From Lethocerus indicus (lineage: Eukaryota > Arthropoda > Insecta > Hemiptera > Belostomatidae): a stretch of DNA of 64,000 nucleotides. The stretch covers positions 24,354,224 through 24,418,223 of the forward strand of contig JACDQD010000003.1 in the NCBI GenBank assembly GCA_019843655.1, written 5' to 3'. The notes under the pieces were generated by a model. That model had not been told where the DNA came from. It saw only the letters and a program-made list of their open reading frames with translations, and did not search any database. Position numbers and translations under genes: made by a program. The stretch's first letter is position 1, and every line of letters begins with the position of its first letter. Shown in pieces: positions 54,591 to 64,000 of this stretch.

Positions 54591-55311
54591 ATGGAAAATT
54601 TTTGTCCAAGCCAAGTCGTTTTTGTGATTCTCGGGCCTCGGTAGCGTGTTGTCTGTGTCTTTTCAAAAAGTCCCTCGGGAATAACTTTTTGCCAGATCCT
54701 AAGGGATCCTTACGGAGCCCTCCCCCACAAGGGAATATATCTCAAAAAAACCAAAAAAAATAAAAATAATTATCGTATAAAATAACCACAAAAAAACCGA
54801 GGCCTTAGTGATAGTTTCTCTTTATTGTTCTAACATGTGATAGAAAGTGTTAAAAATACTATATTAATAATAATATACATATATATATTATTTTGGTAAA
54901 TTTATTGTTGTTAGTAGGCGATTCCACGTAATTTACTTAAGAAGAAAAAGATAAAAAAGTGAGATGAGAGGAAAATTTAAAAATGCAAAAAAAATTTAAA
55001 TAATTTTTAACTTGAACATGATCTCATTGTGTTTTTAATTTTTCTTTTCGCGCGATCGATTGGTTTGTTTGCGAAGGAGGAGCGAAAACAGATATATAAT
55101 ACGTGTGCAAAAGAACAAGAGGCTCCTCCTATTTTTGATTTTTTTCTAAGTTAAGAGTTGTGTATAATATTTTATAGGTTATATAATATTCTGTTTCAGT
55201 ATTGTTGATGAAAACGTTCCGCGCCTTCGATTTACCCAAAACAAAATACGGGGCCGGCGTTTTCGTATTTTTTATTTTTATTATTTTTCCGATGTGTATT
55301 TATGTAAAAAT

Positions 55312-55317
55312 AATAAA
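55312..55317 (+). promoter_or_regulatory. Candidate poly(A) signal of charybde
   Basis: A canonical AATAAA followed within 10 bases by a T-rich element (tctgtttttatt), with GC content rising afterwards. Confidence 0.5.
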
Positions 55318-55339
55318 TCTGTTTTTATTACCAAATCTG

Positions 55340-58300
55340 TAAGTTCCACTTTACCTCCCTGGTGGTGAGAAAATGTTCAATTCCTCGGAGCTAACTTGGA
55401 ACACACTTGATGTTACGCCAATAACAGCTTGATGTTTACATATAAAAGTTCATTTCGTTTTTGTGTTTCCAACACAACAAGACACCCCCATTTATATATT
55501 GTAACAGTAATAATAAATATAAACTAGCGTACAGGCGACATATTTCATTATTGTAAAACAAGAATATTATATATGACGTATATATCTAAAAAAATAATGT
55601 ATTCACACTTTTTTGTACTTTTTGTTATACGGAAAAAATAATTATATATAAAGAGAGTGAAAAAAATGATAATAACGAAAATAAAAAGCGGAAATCGATT
55701 AAAAACCTGTGTTCTCTATTGTCGAAACTTGCCTTATCCTCCTAATGGTTTTATGTCACCATAACATAACTCGCAACATAGCGTTGGTCTCGAGTTAATG
55801 TTCATGGTACGATACCACAAAAAGTCAGTATCGTAATAAAATAGAATTATAAAGACTTTACGCACGCCTCATCAGTATTGCTTGCGTTCAGCCTTCCACT
55901 CTAATTTCGCCATGGTTCAGAATAAAATTGAAAGATTGGACAAACAAACTAATACAGGCTTCAAATAATTATTACTTTAAGAATTAGTGTTAATAATTGC
56001 TCAGGCGAATGTTTTGTAACAGAAGTTACATTTTTAGCCTGTATCGACGCCAATTTCATCTGGATTAAGCGCAAGTTTAATTTCTGTTTAAAGCTTTTAC
56101 TGCTTGAAAACATTAATTTCTCACCTAATCCTTGCCTGGCTGGATCGAGCCTGTGTAAAGAAATTCTTTAAACTATAGGCTCGTCTGAAGAACTTGATTT
56201 TAGTTGAAGCAAAACTGGAAAATATCAATGAGGGAAAGTCGAGGAGTTGTGTGTATCGCGAGCGGATTGAAGAAATGCCAATTTTTGTTGGGAGATCGCC
56301 CGGGAGAATCGACCGATTTCTCCAGCCGCGTTGAACTCTTATTACAACGAGCTCCTTGAAAAAGGATAATAAAATTTTAAATAATTTTGTTCCCTGTACC
56401 GTGTTATCTTGTCTTCGCAAGTTATGCACCCGGAATTAAGGACATGAATAAAATTTTACTCCGATGGGGGTTATAGCTTAGGGACTGAAGAGGAGACAGT
56501 CGATCTCGGCAATTTCGACGAACATTAATGTTAAATCACTGGTTCCAGTGAAGAAAAGTAACGAAGGTTTTAGTATAGCGTTACACCGGGGCATTTTTTC
56601 TGCTGATACCCCCTTGAATCTTATTTATATTACAAGAATTAATTATTAATGTACTTATTTATTATAATTACCGAGCCTAATCCCTCGGTAAGAACAGACG
56701 GGGAGAGGTGAAAGTTCCGTTGTAGAAACCGACAGTGAGATTTTAATCATTAATAATAAATTAATTAAAGAAACATTTCTCTGTTTTCCCAGAGTTTATA
56801 TTTAGTTCGGTTTGGGATTAAGCGTCCAATACAGGCTGTGTCCAGCCTGGTTTGGTTTTAGATCTTTCGGGTCGACTTCTTTTTCGGGCTGGCTAAGAGG
56901 AGCGGAAAACTGGTCTGGTGTTTGGGGGCGGTGTTCGGGAACAACGTAACGTTCCGTCGAGGAACATAACGGGCCCGTCTGCCGGTCATAATTTAACAGC
57001 CGAGCCATCCACCGGCAGCCCGCAAACCCTCAGAGTATACACACCCACCCACCCACTCCCGACCACAGTGAAAAACAAACCAAACTTATATTCAATTCCA
57101 CGGATAAATAACTTAATAATAAGGTCCGATCTAACAATACGAAATGTCACCCGTACTAACTCTGACTTTTTCTGAGCCGAGTCGTCAGGCAAGTCGGACA
57201 ATTGTCCCTTGAATTCGAGGGAGAGTTACGCTTGATTTTCGCGTTTACATTCTTAAGTAAGTCTTATTGTAAATTGTGCTGTTACAAATCTCATTCTGTG
57301 AAATTATATTTGACTTGTTTTTCCATATTTGACTTACACTGGGGCTCAAGGAAAATCGTGAAGGGTTGTTCACGGAGGGATTATGTTCGCTGGTAATCCA
57401 ATATGGGGCCTGAGGGAGGATTTTTGCTCTGTTTGCGGAAGTTACGCAACATACTCCGGGTTCAATTTAAGAGACTTCGCCTGCTCTCTTTCTAATGGTA
57501 GCGTTTCAGAAGTGTCTCCAGAGCGAAAAACCGGAGGGTCGATCTTGCGTGCACTTTCGAATATCTCGTGAGGATTTCGATACGCACTTCCGGTGGCGCG
57601 GAAGCTAGTGGTTTTTAATCCTAACTGGAAGCGGTAGTATACGACAGTTGGGATAAGTGTTACCCAACACGAAGGAGTCAGAGCGCGATTGTCGTAACAT
57701 ATTACCGTTGGAATTCTGATGGAGAGAAACCAAAACTTGTCTAATTCAAGACCATTAGTAGGATAGTGGAGACGGAGACCACAAGATCGGGTAAAATTGC
57801 AAACCCTCGCGGGCAATTCAAACAAATATCTTAAGTTGTTTATTTTTTAATGTTCTGAGCTAGTTCCTAAGAATATACTCTGAATCCCTTGAAGGAATCG
57901 TGTGTCTTATCTTTCCGTTAACTAAACAGTTCTATTTAATTTCAGATTCCTAGAAACAGTAACCAAGGGCACATTAATATAAACCTATACTTATCTACAG
58001 TAAAAGGTGTACTAGTCTAATGGATTCTTACTGTTACTGTTAACCTTTATGATACCCATTAGGTACTTAGAAAATGAACTACGGTAATTAAGTCCAAGTC
58101 TCGGTGTTTAATGTTATTTTAAGCCGCTGTAACACCGATTGTTTATGTATACTTATATGCAAATTATGTTATGTAACAAGAAAATGGAATGGGTTTATAT
58201 AGTAATAGGGTCAGGACGAAGCTTAGACCGTACAATTAAAACATTATTTCATTCTTGTTCCAGGTGAACCATGTGGCTCTCTCATGCGGAGAAACTGAGT

Positions 58301-61300
58301 AACACGATCGATCAGATCATTCCGTCAGTACAGCTTCGTCCAGCAGTCGGTTCGAAGGGGTTTCTGCTTCGGCGACAATTTTTCGTCATTTATTACGCTA
58401 AACCTTGGTTATTACGGTATAAAAAGTTATTCCACCCATCAACGGTGCTTATAAACCGCTGGGTGTACCGTTTTAGATGAAGTCATTGACTGACGCTGCT
58501 CCTGTACGAAGTAATAGAACTAGGCAACCGCAGATTGTAAAGGATCTCTATTTAATGGAGTTACACCTTCTATAAATCCGTACTTATTATCATTTCCGTA
58601 ACGAGCACAAATAAGCAAAAGAGAAATATATTTTATCATTAACTATATATGCAGTTGTAAAGTTTATAAAAGGTTAAAATGTTAAACAATCATATCTAAA
58701 AAGGCTTTGTTCTAAAGAGTTATGAGACTCCTATTCTGGAATGACTTTCTCTAATGCAGTCGAACTAATGAATATTAAGGCGTGATATTTTATCCTCAGA
58801 TATATTTTCCGATTGATTAGTGTAAATCCATCGACTGCCTGCCTACGATTTGCAACGAGTTTTCCTAGTGCTTTTCTTGCCTCAGAAAGTGTGCAGCTAT
58901 AAATGTTGAGCGCATCTAGACCCGGTGGATCTGATCTGGAGCCCTCGTGTTTCCTCGTGGCAACTCACTCGTCGGGCCATCGACGGCTTTGTCCTTGCCG
59001 GGATAACCCGATTCGTCTTGCTCTTCGGAGCGTGCAAACTAAGCCTATTGAACCAAGTCCGAGCCCTGGTCTGGAAGCGACCTTCACGCAGAGCCGAGCA
59101 CGCTAATTGCATTCCCTCGTTAATTTATCAATTATTTCAATTAACAGTGACCCAAATAAAATGTACTTGCCGCCAGTACTTAAGTTCGGCCAACTACCGG
59201 AAGTTACCGGTTGCCTTTTTTTCTTCCCGGGTTCCTTCCCGTCGTTTTACATTTAATTATTGTTTTTTTTATGAACAGTGGCTTGTTTTATGTTTCCTCG
59301 TCACGCTATCAGCTAGACCTACACATCTACCCATTGTTCTGTACGAGGACCGGTAAAATTTCGTTTACAGGATGCGGGCTCATAAGTAGAATAATATCGA
59401 TTTAACGTAAAATAATATTTGATAGTCGATTTCGGCATTTCAATATCCTAGAGGCTGTTATAACATCGTGTCCAGGAGAATCGCACTTCTGCGTGGCTTG
59501 AGGCCAAACAGATGGGCGGGAAAAACGTTTGCAAGATTAAATTTTTTGATCTGGAGCTGTATGATATTGGTTTTTCAAAATTGAGGAATCTAGTTTCTAT
59601 GTGGTGGGACGGGTAATCCCATTCCTGTTGCTAAAGGACTGCATTATCTATAATAACACTGCTGGAGGCTTGGCCCATTTATCGTTGGAGGATTTTGGCA
59701 GTGGGCTCTGTGAAGCGAGGTTATGCGCCGATTTATGACAGCAGTTATTGCCAGTTTTATTGTGTTGTTTGTTAGACCGCTAACACCCATCCAACCTAAC
59801 CCACTGGCCTCGCACCCGTCTTATTTTTTTCTGGCTTAGGCTTAAAATAATAAAGCCGAATCTATTTTAATCTTTAATCCGAATCTATGTTACGCTTTCG
59901 TCTTGCCTCAATCACAGAGACACACAATGTGTTGTTTGTTGTTCCACATTAGCGAAATTTGTATTATTCGGAAAAAAATACAAAACAGTAACCGAGTTTT
60001 CTATTCTATTCTATAATGACGAAATTCTGTCCGTCCACAAAACTGGGATAACGATAGGTTTGTTTCAAAATGGGATTCAGAATCGGATCAATGAAGAGGA
60101 GTGGGGTTGGGCAGCGGAAATTTCCAGCGGGCAAATGTTTAATAAACAAGTCGCCTCAGAAACCGGCTTTGGAGAGCCCGGTTGTGATAAATACGGTCAG
60201 ATAGATCTCTTCCAGCCGCCCCTCTCATCCATTCATGTTATACTAAACCCTCCATTCTCCACTTCGACACTGACCAAAAGCTCACTTCGACTTGCTCGTT
60301 TGTATCGAAATATATTTAAAATATTGCTAAAATACGTGAAAATACAGGAGACCAGAATTGTGTTCCCTCGAAGTGGAATTTTCTGCTCGTCCTAGATAAA
60401 AATACTTTTAATTTCCCTCATTTCTAAGTGCTTCACCCACACACCGTTGTCTATGAAAGACGAAACATAAAGGAGGGGGTGGTCGTTGAGGACATGTGGG
60501 GAGGTGTTGCTTAGCCCCCGGCTGTATGAAAATATAATGCCTCGGACTTATTAAAATATTGACGCCGTCGTCACCCCCTTTTATAAGTTTTTCTTCCCTC
60601 GGCCGGGCTGTCTCTGACAGGCACTCTCCCTTTCTCTCGCTCCGCCCTATTCGTCTCCATCAATCTCTATCTCCCTTCCCCCGCGGGATCACACCTCATT
60701 TCCTTCCCCATTCCCCATTCCCCCCTTCTCCCACCGGCTCCTGCTTTCTATCTTTCACCCACCCGTTTTTCATACGCGTCCCTTCCCTACTTTTTCCCCC
60801 AGGTCGCCGAGGCAGTCCCGGTAATGGAGTTCTCTACTGTTCAGAACTCGAAACTAGTTGCCGGTGCGGTAACAGTTTTTATCTGATCGGCCGAAAGCGA
60901 TTTTACTGGATGGCGAAGTTATTGTCAAATTCGAACCGGAGTGTAAACGGAAAAGGAAATTCTTTTATGTTATGGAGTCGATGATTCGTACCCTACTTTT
61001 TAATTTCGCTTTAAAAGAGGCGCATTGCCAGTATTTAATGAACAGCTAAAAATAGAAACATGTTCAGCTTACAGTATTCTTAGAACTTTAAATCTGATAA
61101 CTTATATTTTGGTATTGTCAGGACTTATAAACTGTATTACACAGCTAGTGTGTTTTTGCCTTGTGCTCTTATTATGACTGCATGTGCAGACTAAATAAAA
61201 AGCAGTATTAAAACAAATATATATAAATAATAAAAAGAACGAAAGAAAATATTGGTGCGGATCGTACGGTATGGTTGTTGGGCTCCTCGTTAGGTGGACC

Positions 61301-63640
61301 CCTACTGCAGTTGGTTCTCTTATTCAGTTGAACTGCCCGACATAGGCTCGTCTCTGTCCGAACAAACGGCGCCACTCGGGGCAATGTTCCCCTGCTCCTG
61401 GCAATTTCGGCGATTGTCCCCTCTTAACGGCACTTTACGAGTCTACCTTTCCTCTGCTTATTGCGTTTTCCAACGAGCAGTACTAGGGTTAATCCAAGGA
61501 GGTCCGATCGCGGGTTTTCCCTGTTACGAGGCTTTGGAGTTGACGATCAATTCTGAATGGCGTTATGATACTACTTAACGTTACACGCAATATACGCGGT
61601 GTTAATAGTGCAATAACCGTTTCATCGTTATTTCAGCACTATTTTTCGAATTAATTAAATCTTAATTGGAATTTCATGTCTTCATTTGACTGTTTTTTTT
61701 TCACGCAAGCATTAAGCCCTTTTATGTGTTCCGACATATTGTTACCTAATTACTAATCCGAATTCTAGGTTGAGTTCTTCGAAGTGGACGATCGCCCTGA
61801 TATATTTTTCACGAGACGGGGAGTTTTCGTTTGGCTCGGTTGGGGTCGTTTGTCTAATTGGCGTATTGAAAACTTCCAGGAAATCTATAATGGATAATGG
61901 AGATGATATCCGCAAATGGGTTTTTTCAGTTCAACGCCCTAACTGGAATGTGCACTACTGTGATTTTCGAATATGAGCAGTATTAGATTCAATTTTTACT
62001 GCATTTACAAGTTCTGACAACATGTTTCATTGACCGCCTCCTAACTCAACCTTAGAACTGATCGGGGACTAAGCCGATCATCAATTGTTCATTAGTAGAA
62101 CATTATCACTACAAAGTATCAGTGTAGTAGAATTTCTGATATATTCTTAACAAATACATCTTTAGGACAGCTGAAGGGAGGTTATCGAAATGTTTTTATT
62201 AGGTGCAGAAGCCCAAAACCTTAGAGTGGTAATATTAGGATGAGGTCTGAGTTTTCACTTTTGTTGTTGGGGGAGCTCTCGGTGGATAGTCACCCGTCGA
62301 ACCCCGGCCCCTCACCCACCGCCACTGCGTTAACGTGCACCCCACTCGGTCAACTGCCCGACGTCTCTTATGCTCAGGCTTCATAAACACCAGGAGTTGA
62401 TTTTGAACTCGAGAGACCGGGGCCTTCTAGATGAAAGTCGATAACCGGACCCGGGGGGTCTCTGCCGGTTTCCCTCTCCGAGAATTAAGGAGTGAGGGAG
62501 GTAGAGAGGATGAAAGGGTGAGGGAGAGGGGGAGAGAGAGACGGTGATAAAGTGAATGGAGGGAGACCGCCGGGGGGGGGGAAGAAAGAAGTAGGAGGAA
62601 TGACGTCAGTGAAACTTTCTTCACTTCCTCCAAGTCAGGTGACCATGAAATGTGGTCGTTGTACCGAGTCTGTGTACGTGTCCTCAGTCTATGCCTCGGA
62701 TCGAATAAATGATTTTACGTTTTAAATTATTGAAGCAATTAAATCTAGCTGTCTATCCGACCGTAGAAAGTGCTCTCGGAATCGGTATACCTAGAATGAT
62801 GTTTCATTCCCCTCCCGTACTCAATTTATCGACCTGTGAAATACTCCATGTTGAAATTAATATATTTATTAAAGGTACATGTTGGGGGTGGGCGAAAGCT
62901 TAGAATACCCTCGCTTTCGCCGTATTTATCTTCCACTCGATGATTTGGTCGCAATTCGACTTCTCTTTGTCCAAAGTATCGTACAATGAAACTTCACTGT
63001 TTAGACAAATACAAACACACACACTGGAATATTCGTGCAGTTCCAAATTTGAAGTTATTTGAAGCTTAAATGAATTCTTAAATGAACTCCGAAGTAAAAC
63101 GAAAGTTACTTCTCTGCAGTATTGTTCGAGGGGCGCCGCCCCGAGTGAAGTGCGGTAGAAGGTCCCGCGCAGAGTTGTTGTTCGAACCTTGTTGTTGTTG
63201 GAACACTTTTTGTCAACTGACTTACGGCCGGTAGAAGGGCGCGGCGGTGGCCAGGAGACAGACAGGAGGGCTCCAAAGCCTACGTGAAATCTATTTCCGC
63301 AATTATCGGGGGTCTAAACCCCGTCCGCCCCCATCCAGCGTCTAAATTCTACCTGCCCTCCGCCTCCCTCTACTCCTCAGTATTGTCCCCGGCGACAAAT
63401 GTGTGGTCTGGAGTTAGGCGCAGACACACACACACACACACACACACACGACACCAGACCCGGGGCCCAACTACATACTGAAATGGATTTCAGAAAAAGT
63501 TATAATGGCCCTCCTCCGCCGAGCGGGGTAAAGCCGGCTTTTTTGTCACTTGTATTGTCCTTTCTCCTCCGCCTCCGCGCTATACATGTCTTATTCTTCA
63601 TTTCTTTTCGGGTCCCCATTGACCCAAACTCGGCTATTCG
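55340..63640. other. Downstream stretch with no recognised gene
   Basis: Frames up to about 143 codons occur on both strands without domain resemblance or coherent splicing. The GC-rich patch at 58.90-59.11 kb has overlapping open frames on both strands, typical of CG-rich DNA that lacks TA-containing stops. Pyrimidine-rich segments lie near 60.56-60.80 and purine-rich ones near 62.49-62.60 kb. Confidence 0.5.
63424..63449. repeat. (AC)n microsatellite
   Basis: About 13 AC dinucleotides. Confidence 0.95.
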
Positions 63641-63644
63641 TCCG

Positions 63645-63645
<1 letters not shown>

Positions 63646-63706
<61 letters not shown>
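63646..63706. repeat. (TA)n microsatellite
   Basis: A TA run of about 60 bases with one CA interruption near the window end. The long Tyr/Ile-repeat frames across it are artefacts. Confidence 0.97.
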
Positions 63707-63708
<2 letters not shown>

Positions 63709-64000
63709 AGGGGGCCTCCCACCCCCACTTGTTTGTATGTTTGAAGAGGCCGTTTTCCAAGTTATATCATCAGACGAACTTTTTAAATGATGTCAGTACT
63801 ACTTCTCCTCCCGCTCGGTCATAACTCAGCTTTCAAAACATTCAGTGTCTTTTTCTTCTTATGTAAAAAACTGTAAAGTTCAGATTTAATTTGCCTATAA
63901 TTATACATAAATATAATTACAAAATAAAAATAAAAGAATTACTTGTGTAGTATAGAACAATACTATAGCATTTCATGTATGGAGGAATGCGTTTTATATG

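Larger units (their letters stand above)
52775..55335 (+). other. Probable long 3' UTR of charybde
   Basis: About 2.5 kb of AT-rich, frame-poor sequence after the stop codon, ending at a good AATAAA (55312-55317) followed by a T-rich stretch. It holds (TA)n arrays, AUUUA-type motifs and poly-T/poly-A runs, as expected of an unstable stress-response mRNA. The extent is inferred; earlier hexamers could end shorter transcripts. Confidence 0.45.

Noticed and set aside
58897..59356. GC-rich segment with overlapping open frames on both strands, up to 143 codons
   Set aside because: No recognisable domain, no splice context and openness on both strands point to composition rather than coding.
63399..63824. 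141-codon plus-strand frame and overlapping frames
   Set aside because: Composed of translated (AC)n and (TA)n repeats; open on several frames and both strands.

Overview
The window is animal nuclear DNA, almost certainly from an insect. Genes are split by introns with GT/AG ends, the sequence is AT-rich, (TA)n microsatellites are common, and the gene content is animal. I lean towards an insect with a moderately large genome because of the gene-poor stretches, but nothing here fixes the order. No bacterial, organellar, CRISPR, rRNA or tRNA feature was seen.

Left part (about 0.7-16.5 kb, all minus strand): three transcription units run head to tail. (1) A ten-exon glutamate dehydrogenase-family gene (706-5344) whose spliced reading frame is open over 542 residues. 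It has lost two active-site lysines and most residues of the animal GTP/ADP allosteric sites, so it looks like a divergent mitochondrial paralogue and perhaps a pseudo-enzyme. (2) A seventeen-exon USO1/p115 vesicle-tethering gene (7126-15172, 862 residues). (3) Two phase-compatible exons of an unrecognised gene (15472-about 16448) just upstream of USO1.

Middle part (about 16.5-41 kb, plus strand assumed): a 24 kb stretch without a convincing gene. It holds one strong exon-like segment with two tandem splice donors (about 17.76 kb), a long (CT)n/(CTCTCC)n array (38.03-38.34 kb), a (TA)n array and two AT-rich hairpins.

Right part (41.36-55.3 kb, plus strand): a charybde/scylla (REDD1/DDIT4 family) gene, a stress-induced brake on TORC1. 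It has two alternative coding first exons (41.36 kb and 50.48 kb) that leave the same splice phase and can join a shared second exon at 52.23 kb. Predicted products are 210 and 166 residues. The 10.7 kb first intron is rich in purine/pyrimidine tracts, and the 3' UTR is long, AT-rich and begins with a (TA)n array. From 55.4 kb to the end no gene was recognised.

Functionally the genes are unrelated: mitochondrial amino-acid metabolism or a derived role, ER-Golgi tethering, and growth control under stress. Exon limits come from reading splice consensus, reading frame and homology by eye; single-base errors are possible.
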